Part shown: in pieces, positions 14,901-28,199 of the stretch
Layout: each line of letters starts with the position of its first letter
Numbering within the stretch: the first letter of the stretch is position 1
Assembly (NCBI GenBank): GCA_018697195.1
Contig: JAGMWU010000037.1
Span: 1,240,001-1,304,000 of the forward strand
Source: Certhia americana
Taxonomy: Eukaryota > Chordata > Aves > Passeriformes > Certhiidae
Length of the DNA stretch: 64,000 bases
Reading direction: 5' to 3'
Notes under the pieces: model-generated
Database searches by the model: none
What the model was told of the DNA's origin: nothing
What the model saw: the letters and a program-made list of their open reading frames with translations, nothing else
Program-made: the position numbers and the translations under genes

Positions 14901-15779
14901 AAGTTTTCAGGGTATGGGCATAAAAGTACAACTTAACCCAGTGGTTTATTTTATGATGACCACACAAAAATAACAGAGCACTGATATCAAGTATCACATC
15001 TCCCCAGATTGTATTGTATTTCTATTTGTGTCCCTAGGAATGAAATAGTGGGAAAAAGCACAATTACTTTTTTTTTTTCCTCCAGAAAAAGAAACACGCA
15101 CACAAAAATGTTGAACAAGAGCTCAAGGAATAAAAGATAACAGCAGAAAGGTGAAATGTATTCTTGAGATGGTGGTCACTAAGGAAGACCTCCAGCAGAG
15201 ATCAGCATTTTTATTTTCTAGACAAGAGAGGAACAGTCCCAAACCAAAACACAGTTAGGGTAGGATTAGAACAAGCTGAGAAATCAATCAGGCAAGAAAG
15301 GAGTATTTGCTCAAGAGGTTTAAAGGACATGTACAAAGGTATTGCTTAAATCAGCCTCAGTACAAGAGCAACGTGAAGTGCTAAACAAGATATTAATTAA
15401 AACAAGAATGTGCCATGGGAGAAGAGACAGGTAAAAATCTGACTTTCATTTCAGGCAAATTACCTACAACTCTAATAATGGATATAATGATAGATAAGTA
15501 AATTAAAATGTTATAATGAGGAAAAGAAATCAAGAATGCTTTTGTAGAGGTCTCCTGAGGTTATTTTCTTTTGAGGAATACAAGAGATCTGGATGACTAT
15601 TACCTGGTTGATAAGAATCCCAGAATGCTTCAGATATCTTCCCTGAATTAACAAGCAGTTAAAGGTAGAAAATAAAGATAAGAATTGATGGATTGATCTT
15701 CATTATGAAGAAACATCAGCAGTGAATTCAACAGGCATCTAAGGCAGAATATGTACCGTAAACATTAAAAACCCAAAAC

Positions 15780-16490
15780 ATTTAAAAAAACCAACAACAG
15801 CTCAAAATGTTAGTGAACAGCAAAGTGACAGAACCTACTGCTGACAAGAAAATTATAGGGTGATCAAAATCAAAACTTTGAAGTACTTCAAAAAGAGTTT
15901 ATGACTGGGCAATAAAGCATCAGATAAAATTCAGTGTTGATAAATGCAAATTGATGCACATATGCAAAATGCCATTTATGAACAGGGAGATTGGAAACTT
16001 CAGCTTGATAGAAAGATGACTGATAGCAGGATATAAAGAGATGTATCTATTTTCATGAGTGCCATGAAGAAAAAGAGAGAGGAATGATAACTTACTTTCT
16101 TATAGAGCAAAACTTGAGGGGTAACAGCTAAAGCAAAACAATGGGCTAAAGGCAGATCCAAGGAAGCTGCATTTTAGCTGTCAAATTCAGTGGGGTTCCT
16201 TGGCTGTCAATAATGTAACAGAAGTGCACTGGATAAGTTCATGGACAAATACAGGAAAGTCTATTAAATATAATGGGCTCCAGATTCAACTTCTTCAAGA
16301 AATCACTAACCTGCAGGTTGCTGAAGATACAGAGAGAATACCAAGCAGAAGTTTTGCTTCCAAATTTCCTGTTTTTATATTTTTCTCTAATCTGCTGGAC
16401 AGGCTCCAGGCCAATCAGGCCTTTGATCCAGCTTACTACAGTCTTTTTTCCATATATCATGTTAGTATTAGAAAAGCACGATCCCTAATC
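15780..16490 (+). mobile_element. ancient CR1 LINE copy, sense
   Basis: The segment from about 15880 to 15970 (GACTGGGCAATAAAGCATCA, then GTTGATAAATGCAAATTGAT, then GCACAT) is the end of the CR1 reverse transcriptase frame, WANK followed by the KC...MH motif. Further 3', GGATAAGTTCATGGACAAAT and GGCCTTTGATCCAGC match the 3' region of old amniote CR1s. Very diverged. The 105-codon frame at 16200-16517 lies in its 3' region. Confidence 0.7.
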
Positions 16491-19400
16491 ATAGAGATTA
16501 GAGAAGGGTTAGCATAAGAAACCTTACAGAGAAACTTTTTCAATTATTCCATGTAGGTAACAAGACTGTGTCTGCTAAACACTACCAGGGGTTTTCATCA
16601 CTCTTTCATTGTCATCTTTTTGGTGAATAAAAGTCGTTCGTCTAAACTTGACATTTTCTGAATATTAACATCTATTTGACTTTTGTTCAAAAGCTACTAA
16701 CAAATGATAGTTTGTAAGTGCTGATCCCTCCAAGATACCAAATGACTATTTTTTCTTGCAAGAATAACACCAATTCTGCCTGTGGTGCTAACATAAAGGC
16801 GTTCTATGGTTTTTCTATGGTTTTAGCAACAGTAGAACATATCAGTATTGCCATGGAAAGACTGGATGCTTAACTGCCACCTCCACTTTTTACCAAAGAT
16901 CTGGATCTTGTGCTGTATGTACTGAAACTGGGAGCACATCAGTTGTTAAAAATCCCAAGGCAAGCACTGATATTTACAAACAGGAGCACCATTTCCTAGA
17001 GCGAGTGGAGTTTGCAGACTGGTCTTCAGCTTGCAGATCATCTGCAGCTGCCCTGTGGGAGGACAGTTTTTATAAATAAAATATTTGGGAACAGTGGTAG
17101 TTACAGCATTATTACAAAGTCCAAAAAAAGATATCAAAGGGCAGTGTTGCATGTGTTGAACAACAAGACTGCGGGTTTTTTTTCCCCGAACAGCTGTATA
17201 CTTCTATACTGTGCCCAGAAAAACAGAATTTTTAAGGTAGTTTAAAATGCAATTCAAGACACATTTCAAAAGAACTGGTGATGTTACTTTTGTGTACACA
17301 TGGATTTAATTTTACCTACACAAGTAGTTACGGTTGTTACCATTTTTACATACGTTTCTAACATGTCTTGAGGCTTTTTCAAGTAACTCAGGAACTGTCT
17401 TGACTCCTCACAAATGTGGGGATGAGCCCAATTCCTATGTGTTTATTGCTGAGTTGGGAAGGACTTAGATAGGTACAGGCTTCACGTTTTTTCTGATTAG
17501 AAAAATTTAAACTTTATGATTCGGGTTGTAATATTGCAATGAAAAACCTTCTCCCTCTGCTATTCTTCATCATATTGAACAGACTCAATTTACTGAAACT
17601 TGTGTTTGAATGAAAGTGCTAAATAGTTATTGGATAACAGGTTTATAATACATTTTTGTTTACATTGAAAAAACAGTGGGATAGACCAGAAACCTGCATG
17701 AATGTATGAAAAGACGTTCATCAAAATACATCACCCAGCCTGAAGAAAATGCCAGCAACACAGAGGATCTGCCAGACACAGAGGCAGGAACACAATGTGA
17801 TACACAGTCTCACGTTGTAAACAGAACATTACACTGAGCTGATTGATATGAAAGGCACAGGTGATCCCAGAGCACACTTTGGGATTAAATATTGCTACCA
17901 GACCTGTAGATCACTCAGTAAAACCTGGCAGGGGTTTTAATTCTTTAAAAGTATTGTTACTGCAACACTGTCCAGACTTTCAGTGGAACAAATAAAAATA
18001 TCTGCATTGATCTTGCTGTTTCTTCCTACACAGTGTCATTTTCTTCAATCACAGACTCTAAAATACAGCTGAGCCTCGATTTTGCATGATGACCAAGCAG
18101 AAGTGTGGCAGTAAGTTATGAAAGAATTTTATGGCAATCCCTGAGGTTTTTAGGATAACACACCAGGCAAGTAGGAGTTCTTGAAAGATGATAGTTTTGT
18201 AGGAAGGTTTGAGTCAAATTTCTCAAAGAATCTCTGGACTTCATGATGCTATTGGTACCAGTATTTAAAAAAAATTTTGATTTTCTTCTGACATACTAAT
18301 GTGAAAGTGTTTGGTTTGGTTCCTAACAGTTATTGTCCACAACTGACCACAGCAGTATTGGTCACAGAAGACTCAGACATAAATATTTTAAAATTATGCA
18401 ATTTTATTTATTCATAGGAAATGCCTACAAAGCTCACAAAAGAAGGTCTCCTGCTGTTTTTGGGATGAATGTGTGTGACAAAGCTATCCCTGTGGTTTCA
18501 GTGGAACATTTCTGTAAAACAGTCACTGCTCTCTCTGTCCTTCTAGTAATCACAAAATCTTCAGAACTAACATTTCCAAGCAAGCTTCCAATGCAGATTT
18601 TGTTTCCTGCATATATTTCAGAGCTGAAATAGGAACCATACAGAACATTCCTGGATGACACTATCTGAGTTGAGAGCCAAAGACGTTTGTATTGCTTTGG
18701 GTGGGGTGTCGGAGTTGGAGAAGACCTTAGCTAGGCATCATCCCTACAGAGTGTTTTTGTTGTTGTTTATTTTTTTAGCAGACTTGTGCCTGTTGTTCCC
18801 CTTTCACTTATTCTATCTTTGGTGTAGTATAGTATACATAATTTAAATAACCAGGGAATCTCTCTGGGCTCAAAACCACCTGCTGGCTTATATTAGCTAA
18901 TTAATGGTGATTTATCCAAGTTACTAATTTGAGTAGAGCTGATTGCCTTTAGGAATTTTGAGAACGCTGTAAGAATTTTGATTATAATTATGCTTATTTG
19001 ATGGGCAGTCTGCTTAAAATACTTTAAAAAATTGCCTGCCAGCTGATTTTTAACTGTGCCAAATGAATGACTCTGTCTTGTTTTCCTACTCAAGATCATG
19101 TATTTAGGTAGTTTGTTTACTCTGATACTCAATTTCATCTTGGTCTGACTCCCTATGATTTTCTCTTTTCTAGCAGGGTTTATTTGCCTAGCTTTGAAAC
19201 AATGACTGCTTGAAAAATAGTCCTGATCTTGAACCTGCGGAGCTTAATCATTTTCACAAAAACTAATATAGCAGATTCATTTTAGCCAAACTTCTCTGTC
19301 ATGCTGACCTGATTCCCAGGGCCTGAAAGTGTGAATTTAATGGTGGTAAAATGTCTGAGGTAAGAATATAACAGAAACCTCTCAGCAGTATATCTATTGG

Positions 19401-21024
19401 ATCAGTGTAATTTCTTTTTTCTCTACTGGTCTCAATGTCTCTTAAGGCAATCTAGTCTGCAGACAGCAAAGGAGACCAGCCTCCTCTTTTATTGTGATCC
19501 CAATGCTACTTATACTAAACAAAGAATCAAGTCCCTCGATAAGGTAGGCAGTAGACATAAGCACATAATCCTAGAGGAAAATTTACTCTATTAAAAAACT
19601 TATTCTTTTGCTGTGAATTCGAGAGGATGCTACTTGGAGGTCTATCCTGAAGAACAGAAGACAAAGTTTTACAGCTTAGCTGTATTACTATTGCTTTTTA
19701 AAATTAGGGATAAGGATATTTTTATCTTAATCATTTTCAGGTACTGAAAATGAGAATTGTACACTATATTCTCTGGTGGTAGATACATTACCTTCCAGTA
19801 CACATTTGTAGAAGAAAATTTAACAGAGCTAAAACACTTCCCCAAACTGAAACGATTTTGTCCAACGTAACTCAAGCATGACAAATTCTACTGCTGGTGG
19901 ATTTACTGTCTTAAAGATATTCCTATTGTGCAAATTCCTTCCATAGCAACTTCAGTGATAAAGGAAACTTAGGATATGACCCAGCACAACTGTGCTCTCA
20001 CAAGTTCTTCTTTATACAGAGCTTTCTGTCAAAGTCTTGTCTGCTACTGAGGAGGTGGAGGAAATTGTAGACAAATTTCCTAAAAGTCTCAATTAATTTT
20101 ATATGAGAAAGCATATGAAAAGCTATAATTTCTGGAAAGTGTCTTTAAAACCAGATTGCTCCATTTAAACATTTAATTCCACATTTTTGACTGGAATCCA
20201 AGAAGTGCAAGATAATAAAGAATGGTCTTGGAATAATACTGCTGTTCAGAATCAGAATCAACTGTACCTGGATCATTATGGTCAGACAATTTTTTAACAT
20301 ACACTTCCAAAACTTCCAAAATCACATACATTTCCTTCTCTTCCTAGGCTTCTTATAAATAAAGTGTATATTTCCATTGGGAGTTCTGGGTAATCAACAT
20401 CTCAAACTGCTTTAAATATTTAGGTAGGGTTTTTGCTGCCTAATTATAAATAGCCAGTATTAAAGAGATATGACCTTAGGTTTCAGTGAGCTCTTTCCTT
20501 GAATAAGGAAAGATTAAGAGAAGAATTAATGAATAGCTGTGCTATCTGTGATTATTTAAGAAAAAAGAGAAAAAGATGCATCAGAGAGAAAAGGTGAGTC
20601 AACATTTGCAAAGCAAATCAGTGGTGTGGAGTGAAATAAATTCCTATCTCATAGTGCACACTCTCAGTGCCTTATTCTCTCTAGATACTACTCTCCATGT
20701 GCTTTTCTGGTAGGCTCAGTCCTTGTGGTGACAAATGTTGCTTACTATGCAAATCAGACTTTTGTCCAGTTTAGGCTCTTTATTGTTATGCTTTTCCTCT
20801 GTGTTCAATGAAACAAAGCAAAGACAGAGTGATTTTTTTCCCTGTTCATTCATTAAAAATTACCTTACTCTTAAGTAAAATGGAGACAAAGGACAGAGGT
20901 GTTACAGTTCACTTCTGCAGTTGAACTTGTTCAGCCAGATCACAATAAAAGCTACAAGGCTTTTGTTGTCTTCTGCAGCAAAATAACTACAGCTACTGTT
21001 AGTTTTTTCACACAAAAAACACAC
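16491..21024. other. intergenic, no gene recognised
   Basis: AT-rich unique sequence with short frames only (longest near 18333-18632 on +, no domain). Nothing further seen. Confidence 0.7.
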
Positions 21025-21229
21025 CTTTTTTGGCAGTGAAGACAAAGCCAACTCTCCCTCCAGTTCCTCTACAGTCTTTGATCTCTTAATTCCCATTTCT
21101 CCTTCCCCTTGATGTTCGGGTCTCTCTGATCTCTGTTCATCACTACCATATATGCCCGTATAATCTCCCACCCGTAATAACTTTAGGACAACCAGAACAT
21201 CATCCTTCATTTCTGGCAGATATGCATTT
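21025..21229 (-). CDS. candidate orphan coding exon, unidentified protein
   Basis: The minus strand has an open frame with strongly protein-like codon content. About two fifths of codons begin with G, acidic residues are frequent, and several CpGs survive inside codons. The peptide includes MKDDVLVVLKLLRVGDY, then SDEQRSERPEHQGEGE, then KRSKTVEELEGELALS. It looks like a short helix, a charged linker and a second acidic helix. A long T-rich tract and CAAAG acceptor precede it (exon start 21229, one base then 68 codons); a second acceptor, GCCAG, would start the exon at 21212 with two bases then 62 codons. It ends AAG before GTGTGT. After that donor the composition changes abruptly although the frame stays open to 20902. 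I do not recognise the family. It could be a terminal TTC29 exon, an exon of an unannotated gene, or a chance frame. Confidence 0.4.
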
Positions 21230-24200
21230 CTTTGAAAATAAAAAAATAAAAAAACAAAACAGGCAATCTTGCAGTTTCATTTTAGACCAGTTCATCAGTG
21301 ATGTTTTGATTATGACTGACCAAATTGAGTGAGCAAGTCAGTGAATTGTGTCTATGAACACTAGACTTCAAGATTTTATATTAATGAAAAATATGTAAAA
21401 GAAAATCCAAGAGACTCTTTGTCATGTCATTTTGTAATTAAAGTGTTGTCTGATTTAGCTCACTGAATTGCTGGTTGTGAACATTTGAGCTTTGCTCAAG
21501 ATGTTGATAACAGAAGGCTTCATTTTAAGTTTTGAGCAACTTTTTGATATGTTTACCTAATATGTGTCCAAGAAAAAGACTAACCTTTCAGTAACTAAAT
21601 GAAGTAGCTAAACTTGAAAAAAATGTGATGCATATGAAGTGTTTGCCATAGCCATGCATTAAATAAACAAATGAAAGTATAAATTACGTACAAACCCCTC
21701 AAAATCTGCTGCATCCCACATTCTGAAAAGCAATTGATTGGAATATACATGGCCTTGTGATATCTAACAAATGCATACCTATTAGTATTCCCTATTTTAA
21801 AACAAGGAGTTCTCCTAATTCCTTTACTGTAAAAATGAATATGCTGACTAATCAATTTAAATATTGTTTACCTGAAGAGACACTATAGAATTAAATGATT
21901 TTTGTATTACTAACCCCTTTCTTCACAATTGGTGAAAACAAATAGAGCTCAAATTAAAATCTCTGAGCAAGGGATGAACCAAACTTCCTCTCTGTAAAAT
22001 GCACTTTGTTTAGGCTCTATTCACGTGTAAAACATCTGGGACTGCTTGGTATTTTGAACACACTGTATTTTTCACAAATTAACTGTGCAGCTTTGGAGTT
22101 ATTAATCATTATTTTTAAAAAGACTTTCTCGTGAAAAATGCCCTTTAATGCCCTTTACCTCATAGGTACTGTCTTGTGCAATGTACTTATTAAAAAGAGC
22201 ACATCCCTGTAGCCCAGAGGGCTGACAGCTCCCTCCAAAGCTGTACTGCTGCTCTGAGCTAACCTCCAGGGGCTACTCCAGAGCGAAGCAGCCTTCATCC
22301 TCTCCTACAGAGTCTGAACAGATCATGCCTGCAACAGTCTCAGCCTCAGCTATCCTGAGAAATGCTTTTCCTAAGGTGGTTACTGAACTCCTGTTCTGGT
22401 AGAGAGGCAGTTTGGCTGAGCGCAGAATTAAAAAAAAAAAAAAAAAAAAAAAATCACCTATCATTTTCAAAATATTTCAAACAATTTCATGAAAGAATAA
22501 GTGCAACTGAGGGCTTTTGTCTCCTGCTCAGACACAGGTAACATTTGTTTCCATTATATCACTCATCCATGACTTTTTATCTCACATGATGAAAATATAA
22601 CAAAGAAATAAAACTGCCAAACTCTCAGCCTTATGACTGAGACAGGGAATGCTTGCAGACAGCACTGAAGAACAAAAAAGCACTGAACAAATTCAGTTCA
22701 AAAAGACTGATCATATCCTGAGGTACAGCTAGGGCTTTTTTGTTGTTGCCTGTTAAAAGTGGCATAAAATCTTTAGAGATTTTTTTCTCCAAAGATGATA
22801 TTCCTCTAGTTTACTTGATACACTGTTTTGCTTTGCATGAACACCCTGTTTGACATTAAGTTCAGCCTTCAGGCTAGCATCGCTTATCTCTGTTTCCAAA
22901 AATCCTCATATTTGATTGTCACATTTATTAAGTCAGACTCTGAAAAAACTTCCATCAATCTGTAGCCCTTTTCTGCTTCTCTTCTTCCTCCAAAATATAA
23001 GCAAATAATTTAAATGCTTGTAGGAAACTGCTGAAATTACAGATACAGTTTAACCATAAGGCATTGCACACAATTCATTTTTCAAATAGTTGTCTGAATT
23101 TCAAATCTATAAATATTTGGAATATCTAGAGGCCAAAAGACATGGAAAAATACTCAAATATTTAATATGTTAAAATATACACCCCATGCCCCAATTTTCT
23201 AATTGCGTAGTTTTACTCAAAAATCCATTTCTTGGGTTATAGATTCCTTAATATTGAGTAGAGGATGAAAATGCTACAGACCCAATAGAATTTCTGTCAA
23301 ATTCATCTCACTTTTTAGCTACCTATGGCTAACCTTCAAAAGGAAACATTTTTAAATTGAAAAAATAAAGTTTAATGAACATCATACTATATTGGAAGAC
23401 TTAGCAGCAAGAGAAACAGTCTTGTGAGTGCACACAAAATGCTGAATGAGAAAATGGATCTCTTGGCTGACCCCAGCTAGTGGGCAAGTAAGCATTTCTC
23501 TTGCAGCATGTGGTCATCTTCGAATGCTGATTACCAGAGGTTCTAAGACTCCAACAATGGGAAGAGATGAAATGGTCCTGGGCTGGAAAGTGGAGATGAA
23601 AAAGGCTGATTTGTTATTTTAGCCAGAGAGAGAAGAAACAGGCGATAGAGGGAGGAAAGACTGCAAACTGCAGCTGTGAGCTTTGCTCCAACAAGTGGAT
23701 TTCACTTTTAGTCTTCATAGCCCTCCCTCACATTAAACCTGAATAGGAAGCTGATTCCAGGCTTTCCAACAATCAGCAAATCCAAATATTGTTGCCATCA
23801 GAATCAAAGGGATGCAAAAAATTGATACACTTTGGTAGCCTTGGAATGGTTTCTGCAGATGAGAAGGGCATGGATAAGAAGAGAAGACAGAGCTAGAGAA
23901 CTTCCAGAAAGGAAAAGATGAGAGGATAAACTGGGGTAGGCAAGGAATGTCTTTTAATATCCTCAAGCCAAGAAGCGTTTTGGAAAGCTGTTTTATGAAA
24001 GATATCAACATCTTAAAACTGACTTCACAGATGGGCAAACTGAGACACACAGAAATGAAATTTATTACCCACCCTTTTTTAGCAAATGAGTCTTTATTGC
24101 CAAATAAAATGCAATTTTGTTCACAGAAAATAACCCCTTTTTCTCTTTTCTAGGTCATGAGATCCTGTCACAGGCATTTCACAGGCTTATCTCCAGAATT

Positions 24201-24539
24201 ACAGCATGTTGGGAATGCTGCTGCCTGTATTCTGATATGAACATCAAATACATATATAAGTCACTCCCATCAAAATGACAACTCATAAACCACTGAAAAA
24301 AAGTTCCTACAATGCTGTAAAGTTTTTTCTTAGTGGAAAATCAGAAGCATTGTTCCATTAATGGCAATTTTTCAGTCCACTGCTTTTAGTTCAACTTATC
24401 ATGGACAAAGAGAAAAGATCATTATTCATTTTATGTCCCTCTTCAAACTCTGCAAAACTCAGACCTGTGATTTTGTTCTTTCCTGAGTCTCTTCTATAGA
24501 CACAGAACCACAAATCGACCATTGAATCAATATTTTCTT
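21230..24539. other. intergenic, no gene recognised
   Basis: Holds the A24 run at 22430 and a GC-richer block just left of it. Sequence near 22000-22150 resembles a conserved element in texture. No gene seen. Confidence 0.65.
22430..22453. repeat. A24 homopolymer
   Basis: Twenty-four A in a row after a GC-richer block (22200-22425). That block might be a retroposed transcript, but I see no matching target duplication and recognise no source. Confidence 0.95.
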
Positions 24540-25945
24540 TTGGTCATGATTCTTAGCTCCTTTTCATCCTCCCTGCACCTTCTCCAGCTGTTCTACATAC
24601 TCCATAAAGCATGAAACCCAGCACTGCTATGATACTAAGCTTAGACCTTACTAGTGTTGAGTAGAGCAGAAGGATTACTTGAGGAGTCATCATTTTTAAA
24701 TATCTCAGGAAGATGTCTGCAGATTTCACAACACTGTTCATTCAGGTTCAGCTTGTGATTTACTGCTAGTCCTGATTTTTTCCCACCCTCTACAGAACTG
24801 ATACTTGCTCCCTTTTTGTAATTCTGCCTTTGATTACTTCTGATTATCTGTACTCACACAAACACACACATAAGGTTGAAAACATTACATGTGTTTCTCA
24901 ATTTGCCAAGATCCTAAGAATTGCACCACCATGAACAGAATGCTTGTTCCTTCTCTAGTTTGTGTTCTCTTCCAAGGTAAAGCATACTTACTATTCCAGT
25001 CTCCAGATAAGGAATGGAAATACAACCTAGTACAGAATTATATCTTTGTAGAATAGCAAGCTAAACAGTTTTCCATTTCTAACAACAGCCACAGATAGCT
25101 TTTATTTGTCAGAGGTTTTTTTAATAATCATTATTCACCCACTTGATAGTAGATTTATGCAGTTCAGGCTTCCTTTCTTGCTTATGAATGTTGCCTATAA
25201 CACTATATCAAAAGCTCCAGACAGATTATATCACATATATTCTCTTTATTTTAACTTCTTTACCTGGAAGTCCCGTTGCTTGGTAATTATTTTGGTTTGT
25301 CACAGTTAGCACTAGCAAACCCATTTTGGCTGTTGCAGATTTCCCTTTTTTCTTCTAGATATCTATTAAACATCTGCATGTAGGTTCTGGTATTTTTCCA
25401 AGACTGGATTTTAAGTTGATCTGTCTGAAATTCCATGGCGGCTCCTCCTTTTTCCCTTTCTAAAAATAGGCATCAGGTTTGTCTTTTTCCACTACTCTGG
25501 AACCTGACTTGAACTCCATCAGTTTTCACAAATGGCTAATGACCTCGAGATTGTTCCAGCCAGTTTTTTTTAGGGGTTGCAGGATCAAGTTTCGGCAGCC
25601 CATCTGATTTGAAGATCTATCTCCTCTAAGTACTCTCTAGCCTACTTTCTCCTTTTCTAGCTTAAGATCTTACTGATTTTTTTCTTCTTGTGGCACTCAT
25701 AAACTTTGCCACATGATCCCAGCTGACCTTTTCAGTGAAGACTAAAGCAAAAAAAGCATTAAAACACACTGGCCTCCCCCAGGTCATCTGTTAAGAGTTT
25801 CTCCCCTCTGTCATGGAGCAAGCAGACTAATACTGTCCTTGATTTTCCACAGGCTAATAATGTGCTTATAGTTTGTTATCATTGATGGCCCTTGTTAACT
25901 GTATCTCTACCACAGCTACTCTTATATTTTATCAGAACATGAATT
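24540..25945 (-). mobile_element. long ancient CR1 LINE copy, antisense
   Basis: About 1.4 kb of degraded CR1 in reverse orientation, covering much of the reverse transcriptase 3' part. Recognisable + strand landmarks in the expected order are: ACTAGTGTTGAGTAGAGCAG (24650 region), TTCAGCTTGTGATTTACTGC (24747), a ~25200 region like the 'aagccttactaaaatc' block, ACAAATGGCTAATGACCTCG (25528) and CAGTGAAGACTAAAGCAAAA (25732). The order agrees with ancient amniote CR1/L3-like elements I know from reptile and bird genomes. Many stops and indels; not active. Confidence 0.8.
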
Positions 25946-28199
25946 CTTTCTCCTCTGCCACACATTCTGCTTTCTTCAGTCTGTGTAAGTAAAAAACCCC
26001 AAATACTGTTACATTGGTATATAAAAGGAGATGTACTTCTTGAATGCACCAAAACATATGTCTGCCTGAAAAATGTCCTGATGTTATGAATTTTTCAGTA
26101 TTAGCAGGAATAGAGGTGCTATATAAACAATGCTTTAACCATTTATTGATTGGTGCTTTAACAACATCTGACTCTGCTAAAATCACAACCAGATGTCTAG
26201 AAACTCATTGTTTTTATTTAAACTCGATGTTGCACCACTGCCAATATTGGAGACTGGAGTTTAGGGATAAAAATTGGTGCTGACAAACAAATTCACTGGA
26301 AAGGAAATAATATCAAAATTAAACACATCTCAGCACTGGACTTTTGGCATGCTTCTTAGTTACAGCTACTGAGAGGTGGGTATAACAGAAGCAGTTCCCC
26401 CAGGGTCTGGCAACAGTGAGGGCACCATCTGGGTTCTGTGGTCTCAGAAAGTGCAAGGGGAAGGGGAGGGAAAACTCAGAAAGGGGGAGAGGAGGGAAAT
26501 ATTATGAAGGGAGATGACTGCCATGGCAAATGAGAATAAGAGATGGGGAGAGCAAATGTTTTGCTTCCTTTGGGGGCCTAAAAACTCCTGGTATTTCTGT
26601 CCTTCAAATGTGAAATTTATTAACTAAATCCCATTAATTATTTTTTGTCTTCTCCAACTTGCATCTGAAAGTAAACAACAAGCAAATGAGCACTAATTAA
26701 AGGGTAGCCTTTTAAATCTTATTTAAATATTTTGACTGAGCTATTTCTAAAATAAGGTTCTATACCTGACCCTCACTGCAGTGAAACTATATGGGCAGGC
26801 ATTACTCATATGGGTAAGAATCACAAATATATTTCCTAATACACTTGCACACAAAAAAAATTGGATCCATTTTTCTGCATGTTTCATGGATGCAATTTGA
26901 AACAATGAAGAAAAGGTTTCAAAAGCAATCTTATTTCTGTTTATCTCAAGTTGGAAAGAAAACAAATTAATAATTTGCAAAGCAACAAGAATTCAACCTT
27001 GAAATGCCTCTGGTCATCAATTGTTGCAAGAAATGAAAAACAAAATGCAAAAGGAACATGGGGATTACATTTAAAAGCCAAGAAAAGAAACAGCTTCTGT
27101 ACAGAAGAAATGTTTGCTTTATACTCTGCACAGATGCTGTCCAAGCAAAATTCTCAGTATATTAATATAAACTGTCTGAAAAAATTCGACCCGATTCCAT
27201 AAGACCAGCAAAAACAAAACAAAGGGAAGCATGACGTTTATGGGTTTTTCCTCTAGCACAACCATGCAAGCTGAGCTGTGAAACTGTGATGGAAATATTA
27301 GAGCTGTTGTGCCTGAAAAAACGCAGTGATCATTTCATTCTTCCTGTCTTTTAATGCTCCAGGGTTTTGGAGACGAATAGGAGCAATAAGTTCACTTTGC
27401 AGAATTAATGCTGTAATTCTTTATCATAAGAGCAGAGCATTACCTCAATCTGATTTTTCTACAAAATGGTTCAAAGTCTATTTTTAATGATGGCCCTAAT
27501 TTGTTAACACCTTTTAAATTATTAATCCCCTTTATATTCAAGTAGTTATTGCATGTCATAACAATGTATCTATGCAGGGAAATTTAATAGTATTTTCTGC
27601 ATGTCAAGAAAAGGCTTGTTCTGCAAAATGCTATTAAAACTGATAATGAGCTAAATATTTGCCATAGCAAACACTGAAATTACTATATCAATCAACTTTG
27701 GGTTCTCTTATTCAATAAACAAAATTTAACCTATTAACTTTGCCTAATTTTAGGCAGGAAAAAGCTTGTTTTCAGGCATATCTTGCCCTTGACTTCATAT
27801 CTTTATCATCTGATAACTACATTTTCCTGGCCAATTAAGCCATTGTTTTGAATAAAATGTAGCGATATAAGCCTTTTATTCTGTCTCAAATGCAACTACA
27901 TTACTGGATCCTGAATATGATTTTCTCCCAGAAAATTCAGAAATTTAGACTACATTTTAAACCTCACATATATCACAGAAAGATGATAAGCTATGTTCCT
28001 GAAGACACCTTTCACATAAAAGAAAAAAAAAAAAGGAAAAAAAAAAAGAAAAAAGGGATTTATGAGGAAGTCAAAGGGTAAAATAAAACCTTATATTGCA
28101 AATCTCTTAACTCTTCAGATCTCTGCAGATCTGTTTCTGTGGCAGGATGCTTGTGTTAATATTTTCAGGAAAAAACTCCAAAAATACAAAAACCTGCAT
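25946..28199. other. intergenic, no gene recognised
   Basis: Unique AT-rich DNA. The part at about 27300-27880 is repeat-free with many TAAT cores. A purine-rich GGGGA stretch sits at 26440-26560. No gene seen. Confidence 0.65.
28023..28054. repeat. A-rich low-complexity tract
   Basis: A runs broken only by single or paired G. Creates the lysine-rich end of a spurious frame at 27890-28081. Confidence 0.9.

Larger units (their letters stand above)
841..15779. other. intergenic, no gene recognised
   Basis: Apart from the tandem repeat at 1746, the CR1 fragment near 2.6 kb and the candidate element at 5.5-5.9 kb, I see no gene, RNA or repeat family. The longest frames (1934-2350 on +, 3337-3678 on -) have overlapping frames on the other strand and no domain. 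A perfect octamer ATGCAAAT next to ATAATTAAT lies at 3827-3843. Confidence 0.7.

Noticed and set aside
16200..16517. 105-codon + strand frame
   Set aside because: Falls in the 3' region of the ancient CR1 copy.
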